Assembly (NCBI RefSeq): GCF_900095795.1
Contig: NZ_LT608328.1
Span: forward strand, 3,155,001-3,219,000
Length of the DNA: 64,000 nucleotides
Reading direction: 5' to 3'
Source of the DNA: Petrimonas mucosa
GTDB lineage: Bacteria; Bacteroidota; Bacteroidia; Bacteroidales; Dysgonomonadaceae
The notes below the pieces were generated by a model. That model saw only the letters and a list, made by a program, of their open reading frames with translations, was not told the origin of the DNA and ran no database searches. This document shows, one piece after another, positions 34,089 to 41,543 of the stretch (positions are counted from its first letter, which is position 1; each line of letters begins with the position of its first letter). Position numbers and translations under genes: made by a program.

Positions 34089-34243
34089 GAAACAAAAAAT
34101 GTACAAGGGTTTATCGCAATCGTCCGTTTTCAACTCTTTTAACAAAAAGATGAAGCGATTAACCTGCTTTAACCGTGAAACATACGATTTCAATATTCTT
34201 ACATGTCACATTGTCAGCAGCACACACCCTCCATTTCATCGAT

Positions 34244-35419
34244 CTACTTCTTCAACTTTTTCCTTTTGTTGGCATACTTCCAGAATTTAAAATTATTAAA
34301 GGGTTGAAACAGATCAAAAAAGAGCAGATCGAGGTGGTACTTCCCGGCATCCAGCATCCGGCTGCTTTTTCCCAATACAAATAACTGGACGGCAAAACGG
34401 ATAATCAGCAACAGGAGGAGGAGCACGACAGCCGGGAGGTTACCCACATAGACGCCGTATACTATTCCGGCAATAACCGAAAGGTAAAACAGGTATTTCG
34501 AGAAGGTTTCAAACCCGAAAATGAGCGAGGAGCCCCCTTTGTAAAACTGCTTGGTATAAAGATATTTATGTTTCAAGGCTCTCCATGTCAAAAAGTTGTC
34601 TACCACATCACTTTGCGTCATGCTTTCAGGTGACACCACTACACCCACCCTGTTTTTCCGGGCAATTCTGTTGATAAATAGGTCGTCCTCGCCCTCATCG
34701 ATGTTCAACACCGATGAGTACCCCTTCTCTTCGAAAAAGATCTCTTTTTTGTAGGCCAGGTTCCTGCCGATTCCCATGAATGGCTTGCCAAGAATTGCCA
34801 ATGAGAGGTACTTCAACCCCTGGATCATGTTGTCGTAAAGAATGAATTTCCGCATCGCAATATGTTTTGCCATCTTCAACTTACAGAATCCCAACACGAT
34901 CTCATTTCCCTTCACGAATTCGGCGGCAAACTCCCTGATCCATCTATCGGAAGCAGGCTCGCAATATGCCTCGGTAAACAGCAGCAAGTCGTGATTTGCA
35001 GCTTTAATCCCAATTGTCAGTGCGAGCTTCTTCATATTTACATCTTCTGCTTCGGCCGGAACGTAAGTGTAATAGAGATGGCTATACTTCAGGCTGAGCG
35101 TTTTGAGCACCATATCCGTCTCGTCAGTTGATCCCATATTCACGACGATCACCTCAAAATCGGGGTAATCCTGATCCAATATGGCAGGAAGGAATCTTGC
35201 CAGATTTTCCGACTCATTCTTCGATGCAATGATGACCGATACGGGCGGCAGAGTTCCCGAATCGTGCGGTCTCTTGTCTCTTTTCCGCTCATAGAGATAA
35301 GGCACCCTGTAAATCAACAGGTAATAAACCAGCTGTATCGTGAAGAAGAAGAGTGCCGACGCCAGAATCACCCAAACAGGAAATGAAAAATCAAAAGTAA
35401 GAAAATGAAAAAAATCCAT
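34244..35419 (-). CDS. membrane glycosyltransferase family 2, with altered acidic motifs
   Basis: 391 residues; one N-terminal transmembrane helix (about 14-36), a GT-A catalytic domain (about 58-290) and C-terminal membrane segments (about 310-355). PPVSVIIASKNESENLARFL opens the GT2 fold. Two usual acidic positions differ: VVNMGSTDETD stands where VNDxS is normal, and LLFTEAYCEPASDRW replaces the common LLTDADCxP. DEGEDDLFINRIA (acidic ED motif) is kept. It should transfer a sugar to a lipid or envelope glycan, but the changes could alter donor or metal use. It starts 2 bp after lysA ends and is probably co-transcribed. Confidence 0.88.
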   Translation of the reverse strand: MDFFHFLTFDFSFPVWVILASALFFFTIQLVYYLLIYRVPYLYERKRDKRPHDSGTLPPVSVIIASKNESENLARFLPAILDQDYPDFEVIVVNMGSTDETDMVLKTLSLKYSHLYYTYVPAEAEDVNMKKLALTIGIKAANHDLLLFTEAYCEPASDRWIREFAAEFVKGNEIVLGFCKLKMAKHIAMRKFILYDNMIQGLKYLSLAILGKPFMGIGRNLAYKKEIFFEEKGYSSVLNIDEGEDDLFINRIARKNRVGVVVSPESMTQSDVVDNFLTWRALKHKYLYTKQFYKGGSSLIFGFETFSKYLFYLSVIAGIVYGVYVGNLPAVVLLLLLLIIRFAVQLFVLGKSSRMLDAGKYHLDLLFFDLFQPFNNFKFWKYANKRKKLKK

Positions 35420-35421
35420 AG

Positions 35422-36579
35422 CTATAACGTATCAGAGAAATAAGCGCCGGGTAAAGCGCGACAATTGTACATCGATGCCATCGTTTCACCGTAGGCCCCG
35501 GCAGAACGGATTGCGATAAGATCACCCCGCTTCGCCCGATTCAGCGAAACTCCCTCACCAAAGACATCACTCGACTCACAGACAGGACCAACAACATCAT
35601 ATGTCTCATACTCGTCATCCGAACTGATATTCTCGATATGGTGAAAAGCCTGGTAAAGCGCAGGACGTATCAGATCGGTCATGCCAGCATCGGTGATCAG
35701 GAACTTCTTGCTGACCCCCTCCTTCACATAGGTAGTCCGGGCAATAAGCGATCCGCACTGAGCTACAAGGGAACGCCCCAGCTCAAAGTGGAGCGACTGC
35801 CCCTCGCGAAGCTTCAGATACTTGCCAAACAGCCTGAAATAGGCTTCAAAATCTGCAACAGGGCAATGGTTGGGATGGTGGTAATTGATTCCCAACCCTC
35901 CGCCAACGTTGATGACATCGAACGACACACCTTGGCGGGAGAACCACTCCTCCAGCTCCACCACCTTCACACAAAGATCTTCAAATGACGACATATCTGT
36001 AATTTGCGATCCGATATGGAAGTGCATTCCGATCAGCTGAAGATGGTTGCTTCCTGCAATCATGTCAAGCGCCTTCGGCAAATCGGCCTCATTGAGACCA
36101 AACTTGTTCTCTTCCATCCCGGTAGTGATGTAGCGATGGGTATGGGCATCCACATTAGGATTGATCCTCAGCGCAATACGCGCATTACGGCCACCCCCTG
36201 ATGCAAGCTCTTCAATGGCTTCCAGCTCGGGCAATGACTCCACATTAAAACAGAAGATATCGTTATCGAGTCCGATCCTGATCTCCTTGTCAGTCTTCCC
36301 CACTCCGGCAAAAGCTATCCTGGAGGCGGGAAACCCACACTCCAGCGCCCTGAGGATTTCGTTTCCGCTTACACAGTCTGCACCAAAGCCGCAGGAAGCT
36401 ATTTCACGCAATATTCTTGGATTGGCGTTGGCTTTGAGGGCATAATGGACGATATAATTCTTGCCTTCGATCTCCTTTCTTATTGCCATCAGCGTCCGAC
36501 GCAACAGATCCATATCGTAATAGTAGAAGGGCGTTTCCAGCGAATGAAACTTTTCTACGGGGAATTGACCTTTGATCAT
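35422..36579 (-). CDS. lysA: diaminopimelate decarboxylase
   Basis: 385 residues; converts meso-diaminopimelate to L-lysine with PLP. The N-terminal TIM barrel has the PLP Schiff-base Lys49 in VHYALKANANP, then SGNEI, GMHFHIGSQI and the glycine loop VGGGLGINYH. The C-terminal beta-barrel has the catalytic Cys in GPVCESSDVFGEG and GAYGETMASMYN. Promoter box TATTTTTG at 36624-36617. The GT2 gene follows at once. Confidence 0.97.
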   Translation of the reverse strand: MIKGQFPVEKFHSLETPFYYYDMDLLRRTLMAIRKEIEGKNYIVHYALKANANPRILREIASCGFGADCVSGNEILRALECGFPASRIAFAGVGKTDKEIRIGLDNDIFCFNVESLPELEAIEELASGGGRNARIALRINPNVDAHTHRYITTGMEENKFGLNEADLPKALDMIAGSNHLQLIGMHFHIGSQITDMSSFEDLCVKVVELEEWFSRQGVSFDVINVGGGLGINYHHPNHCPVADFEAYFRLFGKYLKLREGQSLHFELGRSLVAQCGSLIARTTYVKEGVSKKFLITDAGMTDLIRPALYQAFHHIENISSDDEYETYDVVGPVCESSDVFGEGVSLNRAKRGDLIAIRSAGAYGETMASMYNCRALPGAYFSDTL

Positions 36580-36616
36580 TGGATTTTCAATTTAACGGTG
36601 TGAAAAATGATGTCGG

Positions 36617-36624
36617 CAAAAATA
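36617..36624 (-). promoter_or_regulatory. -7 promoter element of lysA
   Basis: CAAAAATA on + is TATTTTTG on -, 37 bp upstream of the lysA ATG, between miaA's stop and lysA. Confidence 0.45.
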
Positions 36625-36666
36625 CAATTTTTTGCCGACTTTTGGAGAATCTACCGGGCAATAAAT

Positions 36667-37581
36667 TCAGCAATTCCGGATAATGTCGAGTGCCCTTTCC
36701 AGCTTCTCTTCCATGGGGAGAGCGGAATCGAGCCAATGGATGGTGAAGCCGCGCCGCTCCATGCCCCGGAACCAGGTCATCTGTCGCTTGGCAAACTGAT
36801 GTATCGCAATCTCAAGTTGTGAAAACATCTCCTCGAAACTGATCCGGCCAATTGCATAGAGGGTTACGAACTTATACTCCAGCCCGTAATAGATGAGATC
36901 ATCCGGAGAAACACCCTGCCTGAGCAGGGATTCAATTTCGGTAACCATGCCTTCATCGAGCCTCCTTTTCAGCCGGTCAGTTATCTTCTTTCGTCGCGAT
37001 TCCCGGTCGATATCCAGCCCGATAATGAGGCTGTCGACTGGTGGATAATCTCTCTGCGAAACCGGATGCCTGAGCTGGTAATCGGCAATTTCGATCGCCC
37101 GGATCGCCCGTTTTTTCGTATCGGTATCCGTAGTGTTATGCAGTGGCCGGTATGAAGCCAGGAGCTGTGTAAGCTCCTCCAGCGACTTCTCCTCCAGCCT
37201 TTTTCGCAACTCCTTGTTTTCAGGCACATCGGGTAAATGGTAACCCTTCAGGACAGACTCGATATAGAGTCCTGTTCCACCGCACAGTATCGCCACCTTG
37301 TTACGCGACAAGATGTCGCGGTATGCGGCGTGAAAATCGTGCTGGTAATTGAACAGCGTGTACTTGTCGCCCGCATCCCGGATATCTATCAGGTGATACG
37401 GAACCTGCCTCCCCGCCACCCGGTAATCGGCAAGATCCTTTCCCGTACCGATATCCATTCCACGATAAACCTGGCGCGAGTCGGCACTGATAATCTCCCC
37501 GTCGAGCCGTGCGGCGAGATGAGCAGCAAAAGCGGTTTTACCGCTGGCAGTAGGCCCGAGAACAGTTATCAGCTTCTCCAT
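36667..37581 (-). CDS. miaA: tRNA dimethylallyltransferase
   Basis: 304 residues starting at ATG 37581 (MEKLITVLGPTASGKTAFAA); the longer open frame runs back into the Gly-rich end of the upstream gene and is a shadow. The P-loop GPTASGKT (9-16), SADSRQVYRGMDIGTGK, the DAGDKYTLFNYQ block and CGGTGLYIESVL are classic MiaA motifs. It isopentenylates A37 of tRNAs reading U-starting codons. Start and upstream stop are 1 bp apart, so it is translationally coupled to the TPM-domain gene. Length is normal. Confidence 0.97.
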   Translation of the reverse strand: MEKLITVLGPTASGKTAFAAHLAARLDGEIISADSRQVYRGMDIGTGKDLADYRVAGRQVPYHLIDIRDAGDKYTLFNYQHDFHAAYRDILSRNKVAILCGGTGLYIESVLKGYHLPDVPENKELRKRLEEKSLEELTQLLASYRPLHNTTDTDTKKRAIRAIEIADYQLRHPVSQRDYPPVDSLIIGLDIDRESRRKKITDRLKRRLDEGMVTEIESLLRQGVSPDDLIYYGLEYKFVTLYAIGRISFEEMFSQLEIAIHQFAKRQMTWFRGMERRGFTIHWLDSALPMEEKLERALDIIRNC

Positions 37582-37582
37582 A

Positions 37583-38362
37583 TCACCAGCTGCCTCCCGC
37601 ACCGCCTCCGCCAAATCTTCCACCACCGCCGCCACTGAAGCCGCCACCAAAACCGCCTCCGCCGAAGCCGCCACCAAAACTGGAACCACCGCCTCCGCCG
37701 AATGGAGGAAAAAAGATCGGCCCACCGCCTCTTCTGTGATGCCCGTCACCGTCAATGTGCTGATCTCCTCCTTTCGAAAAGAGCGAGAGCAGTATGAGCA
37801 CAATCACGAGAAGCAACACGATTTCCAGGAGAGGAAATGCCTCCTTTCCGGCGGCATCGGCATCAAACTCCCCCGATAACCGTCCGATAATCACATCAAC
37901 GGCAGCATTTACTCCTCCAAAATAGTCATTCTCCTGAAAATAGGGAATCATGGCGTCACGGACAATCCTTCCGGCAAAAGCATCATTGATGAAAGCTTCC
38001 AGCCCATATCCGGTAGCAATGAATGCCTCCCCCCTGCTCTTCCCGATTTTTGGCTTTAAGAGGATCAACAGCCCATTATCCTTTCCCTTTTGCCCGATTC
38101 CCCATTTTTCACCCAGCACAAATGCGTAATCCGATGCCGGATAGCCCCCCAGATCATTGACAGTGACCACGTAGATCTGGGTCGATGTCGAATCATTATA
38201 GGCAAGCAGCCGTTGCTCCAGCGCCTCCCTCTCGGCAGAGGAGAAGAGATTCGCAAAATCATTCACCAGACGGTAGGGATAGACCGGGTCAGGAACATCC
38301 TGCGCCGGAAGATTCAACGAAAGCAGAAAGAGCGCCAAAAACAAGACAAGTTTACTCTTCAT
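37583..38362 (-). CDS. TPM-domain membrane protein with Gly-rich tail
   Basis: 259 residues from ATG 38362 (signal MKSKLVLFLALFLLSLNLPA). The TPM domain covers about 23-165 (PYRLVNDFANLFSSAEREAL, TQIYVVTVNDLGGY, NGLLILLKP, TGYGLEAFIND). A transmembrane segment lies at about 185-202, followed by a cytoplasmic tail of nearly pure Gly/Phe/Ser repeats (GGGFGGGGFGGGFSGGGGG). TPM domains are linked to phosphatase activity and photosystem or respiratory repair in other organisms; here the role is unknown. It overlaps the second TPM gene upstream and sits in a lemA-TPM-TPM-miaA operon. Confidence 0.93.
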   Translation of the reverse strand: MKSKLVLFLALFLLSLNLPAQDVPDPVYPYRLVNDFANLFSSAEREALEQRLLAYNDSTSTQIYVVTVNDLGGYPASDYAFVLGEKWGIGQKGKDNGLLILLKPKIGKSRGEAFIATGYGLEAFINDAFAGRIVRDAMIPYFQENDYFGGVNAAVDVIIGRLSGEFDADAAGKEAFPLLEIVLLLVIVLILLSLFSKGGDQHIDGDGHHRRGGGPIFFPPFGGGGGSSFGGGFGGGGFGGGFSGGGGGRFGGGGAGGSW

Positions 38363-38777
38363 CCCAAACAACATCATTGTTCAATTCGTTCACATCGCTC
38401 TCCGATACCGGAAAACAGTTTTTCATCAACTCACCCGCCTTTTCCACCCCCCGGCAGATACCGCCGCAAATGTCCCCATCCTTGAAGAGGGAGATCATCT
38501 CCTCGAGCACCTCGTCCCAGAAGCCGGCTCCGGCAATCTTGCTGATTCCAGCATCACCAAGGATTGCAGCCTTGTGGCTGTCGGGTGCAACGTAAATCAG
38601 CACGGCATTACGCAATGCTGTCTCCTCCATCCTCAATTGCCTGAATTTCTTCAAGGCGGCCTCCAACGGATCGCACTTGCATTTTCTGGCAATGCAGACG
38701 CGGATTTCGGCGGAAGTACTCTTCTCGGCAGAGCGGATCGACTCAACTACACGGTCTGATTCCTGGGGGGTCAGCAT
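38352..38777 (-). CDS. TPM-domain protein, short soluble form
   Basis: 141 residues, no signal peptide. ESIRSAEKSTSAEIRVCIARKC, ETALRNAVLIYVAPDSHKAAILGD and AGAGFWDEVLEEM are the typical TPM blocks of the shorter paralogue that accompanies LemA and the Gly-rich TPM protein. The two TPM proteins may act together at the inner membrane. The next gene's start lies inside its 3' end (11 bp overlap), implying coupled translation. Confidence 0.92.
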   Translation of the reverse strand: MLTPQESDRVVESIRSAEKSTSAEIRVCIARKCKCDPLEAALKKFRQLRMEETALRNAVLIYVAPDSHKAAILGDAGISKIAGAGFWDEVLEEMISLFKDGDICGGICRGVEKAGELMKNCFPVSESDVNELNNDVVWDEE

Positions 38778-38803
38778 GGTCGCGATTTTATTTTGGAGTT
38801 CAA

Positions 38804-39379
38804 TTAAAACTCAACTTTTGGCGCCGTTTCTGCTCCGGGAGCAGCCTGGAAGTACCCTTTCGGCTTAAAGCCAAACCATCCGGCATAGATTACGCGGGGA
38901 AACTGGCGGATATAGGCGTTGTAGTCCTGTGCCGCCTGGTTGAACCTGTTTCGCTCCACCGAAATCCGGTTCTCGGTACCTGCCAGTTCATCCTGAAGGG
39001 CCAAGAAGTTCTGGTTTGCCTTCAGTTCGGGATAGTTCTCCTGAATAAGGAGCAAACGTCCGATGGCCGAACCCAGCTGACCCTGTGCCTGCTGGTACTG
39101 CCGGATAGCCTCTTCGGTCAGGTTCTCCGGATCCACCTTCATCTGGGTGGCTTTGGCACGGGCTTCGGTAACCTGCGCAAAGGTCTCCTGTTCATGTTCG
39201 GCATACCCCTTGACAGTTGCCACCAGGTTGGGGATCAAATCGGCACGCCGCTGATAGGCATTCTCCACATTTGCCCATTGCGAGTTTACGCTCTCCTGCT
39301 TATTCACCATCGTGTTGTAGCCGCAACTCGAAAGAGTAATTCCCATAACGGCCAATAGCATGTACGTTAATTTCTTCAT
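38804..39379 (-). CDS. lemA: LemA family lipoprotein
   Basis: 191 residues from ATG 39379 (MKKLTYMLLAVMGITLSSC, lipobox with Cys19). QWANVENAYQRRADLIPNLV, GYAEHEQETFAQVTEARAKA and NRFNQAAQDYNAYIRQFP are the LemA family signatures; the protein is an elongated helical bundle. Molecular function is not established, but LemA and TPM genes are consistently paired. It leads the four-gene operon ending in miaA. No promoter box was found in the 300 bp shared with the divergent rimP gene. Confidence 0.95.
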   Translation of the reverse strand: MKKLTYMLLAVMGITLSSCGYNTMVNKQESVNSQWANVENAYQRRADLIPNLVATVKGYAEHEQETFAQVTEARAKATQMKVDPENLTEEAIRQYQQAQGQLGSAIGRLLLIQENYPELKANQNFLALQDELAGTENRISVERNRFNQAAQDYNAYIRQFPRVIYAGWFGFKPKGYFQAAPGAETAPKVEF

Positions 39380-39584
39380 TGTTGGTTGTTTAATTGGTTT
39401 CATGATTTTTTTATTTCAAACGGCACAGCAGGCCGGCCGATATCAGGTATCAAAAACCGGGCCATTCCAAACCTGTTTCAATGCTCATTTAACATCAGAA
39501 CCACTCTTTTTGTTTTCCTCTCCATAACCAGCGATGGCCTCCTGCCATTTTTTTCATTTAACCATAGAAAAAAAGACCAAAGAT

Positions 39585-39615
39585 TTTGTCAATCCATTAG
39601 AAAATAATATCTTTG
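39585..39615 (+). promoter_or_regulatory. canonical promoter of rimP-nusA-infB
   Basis: TTTG (39585-39588), 19-bp spacer and TATCTTTG (39608-39615): the best match in the window to the Bacteroidetes -33/-7 promoter. Transcription would start near 39620, just ahead of a terminator-like hairpin and 60 nt before the rimP ATG. Confidence 0.75.
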
Positions 39616-39629
39616 TATCGGTAAATGAC

Positions 39630-39657
39630 GAGGGGAGCACTGGTTTGCTCCTCTTTT
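39630..39657 (+). promoter_or_regulatory. terminator-like leader hairpin before rimP
   Basis: A stem of about 10 bp (39630-39639 with 39646-39655, including G-T pairs; core GGAGCA/TGCTCC) is followed by TTTTGTTTG. It begins about 10 nt after the predicted start of transcription. Its form is that of an attenuator, which would let NusA or another factor control the operon; this is inference. Confidence 0.5.
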
Positions 39658-39679
39658 GTTTGTCTGCCTACACGTATCA

Positions 39680-40141
39680 ATGGAGAGAGAAGAGATTAAA
39701 ATAATTGCCGAGGAGTTTCTGAAGGACTCATCCGACTACCTGGTGGATGTCACGGTTAGCCCCGGGGGAACCATCACGGTCGAAATTGACAACGATAACG
39801 GCGTCAATATCGACAACTGCGTGGAGCTGAGCCGCCACATCGAGTCGAGACTCGACCGTGACGCGGAGGATTTCGAACTGACAGTCACATCTGCCGGATT
39901 GACATCCCCCCTCAAGACCCCACGTCAATACAGGAAATACGAGGGAAAAGAGGTCGAGGTGCTTACCCGTAAAGGCGAAAAGCTGAAGGGTACCCTTAAG
40001 GCGTCAACCGGCGAGACCTTCACCATCGAGGTTACAAAAATGGTCAAGCTGGAGGGAGCAAAACGAAAAACTGCCGTAACGGAGGAGCAGACCCTCAGTT
40101 ACGACGAGATAAAACATACAAAATACGTCATCAAGTTTTAG
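39680..40141 (+). CDS. rimP: ribosome maturation factor RimP
   Basis: 153 residues. I start at ATG 39680 (MEREEIKIIAEEFL); the open frame reaches back to a TTG inside the leader hairpin, which is unlikely. The N-terminal domain has VDVTVSPGGTITVEIDND and CVELSRHIESRLDR; the family motif LTVTSAGLTSPLKTPRQYRKYEGKEVEV is complete, followed by the Sm-like C-terminal domain. It assists assembly of the 30S subunit. It is followed 64 bp later by nusA in the conserved rimP-nusA-infB order. Confidence 0.96.
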   Translation: MEREEIKIIAEEFLKDSSDYLVDVTVSPGGTITVEIDNDNGVNIDNCVELSRHIESRLDRDAEDFELTVTSAGLTSPLKTPRQYRKYEGKEVEVLTRKGEKLKGTLKASTGETFTIEVTKMVKLEGAKRKTAVTEEQTLSYDEIKHTKYVIKF

Positions 40142-40205
40142 ATTGGAAAAAGTTATAAATCAGCAAAGGAGAAATCGAAACAAAACCGAATCAAAAAATT
40201 AGCAT

Positions 40206-41486
40206 ATGGGCAAAAAGAAGGAAACAATCAGCCTAATAGATACATTCTCAGAATTCAACGAGCTGAAGAATATTGACAAGGCCACCATGATCAGTGTGCT
40301 TGAAGAGTCATTCAGAAGCGTGATTGCCAAATCGGTGGGTACTGATGAGAATTTTGACATCATCATCAATCCCGACAAGGGCGACCTGGAGATCTGGCGC
40401 AACCGGGTGGTTGTCGAGGACGACCAGCTCCAGAATCCCAACATGGAGATCAGTCTGACTGAAGCGCATAAAATCGACCCCGAATTCGAGGTTGGGGAAG
40501 AGGTCACCGACGAGCTCCAGCTGGAAGATTTCGGGAGGAGGACGATACTGAACCTTCGCCAGACGTTGGCTTCAAAGATCCTGGAACTGGAGAAGGACAA
40601 CCTCTACAACAAGTACAAGGAGAAGGTTGGCGAGATTGTAACGGGTGAGGTCTATCAGGTCTGGAAAAAAGAGTTGCTGCTGCTCGACGATGAACATAAC
40701 GAACTGATCCTTCCCAAAACGGAACAGATCCCCAGCGATTTTTTCCGCAAGGGAGAGCATGTCCGTGCTATTGTTGCCCGCGTGGAGAACAAGAACAACA
40801 ACCCCAAGATCATTCTTTCGCGGACATCGCCCGTATTCCTCGAACGGCTGTTCGAAATGGAGATTCCCGAGATTAACGACGGACTGATCACCATCAAAGC
40901 TATCGCCCGTATTCCCGGAGAACGGGCCAAGGTGGCTGTGGAGGCATACGACGACCGAATCGATCCGGTGGGTGCCTGCGTGGGAATGAAAGGTTTCCGT
41001 ATCCACGGCATTGTTCGTGAGCTCCGAAACGAGAACATCGACGTAATCAACTACACGAACAATACCAGCCTCTTTATCCAGCGGGCGCTCAGCCCGGCAA
41101 AGATCAACTCCATCTCCATCAAGGAGGAGGAGCGCCGTGCCGAAGTATTCCTCTATCCCGAGGAAGTTTCGCTGGCCATCGGCAAGGGTGGAGCAAACAT
41201 CAAACTGGCATCGATGCTTACCGGATACAACATTGAAGTTTTCAGGGAGATCGATGACTTCGACGAAGAGGATATCTATCTGGACGAATTCCGCGACGAG
41301 ATAGACGGATGGGTAATCGACCAGCTCAAACGGATCGGTTGCTCAACTGCAAAGAACGTACTGGCCCTGCCGCGCGAGAAACTGATCAAGGAGGCAGACC
41401 TGGAAGAGAACACTGTTGACGAAGTACTCAGAATTCTTCGTTACGAATTTGAAGATGAAGAGAATAGCGACGAGAATCCGGAATAA
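40206..41486 (+). CDS. nusA: transcription termination/antitermination factor NusA
   Basis: 426 residues: N-terminal RNA polymerase-binding domain (about 1-130, FSEFNELKNIDKATMISVLE), S1 domain (about 133-200, GEIVTGEVYQVWKKELLL), then KH domains (VGACVGMKGFRIHGIVRELR and EEVSLAIGKGGANIKLAS). A single C-terminal helix-hairpin-helix unit (KRIGCSTAKNVLALPRE) ends in an acidic tail; the doubled acidic repeats of E. coli NusA are missing, as usual for the phylum. It modulates pausing, termination and antitermination. Confidence 0.97.
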   Translation: MGKKKETISLIDTFSEFNELKNIDKATMISVLEESFRSVIAKSVGTDENFDIIINPDKGDLEIWRNRVVVEDDQLQNPNMEISLTEAHKIDPEFEVGEEVTDELQLEDFGRRTILNLRQTLASKILELEKDNLYNKYKEKVGEIVTGEVYQVWKKELLLLDDEHNELILPKTEQIPSDFFRKGEHVRAIVARVENKNNNPKIILSRTSPVFLERLFEMEIPEINDGLITIKAIARIPGERAKVAVEAYDDRIDPVGACVGMKGFRIHGIVRELRNENIDVINYTNNTSLFIQRALSPAKINSISIKEEERRAEVFLYPEEVSLAIGKGGANIKLASMLTGYNIEVFREIDDFDEEDIYLDEFRDEIDGWVIDQLKRIGCSTAKNVLALPREKLIKEADLEENTVDEVLRILRYEFEDEENSDENPE

Positions 41487-41543
41487 CAAGACTGTTACAA
41501 CCGTTCAATAACCAATAAATTAAGAAAGGACAAACTCAACTAT

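Noticed and set aside
36667-37803. An N-terminal extension of miaA with Ala/Val-rich repeats
   Set aside because: The extension is the Gly-rich tail of the upstream TPM gene read in another frame; the MiaA P-loop starts at the ATG at 37581.
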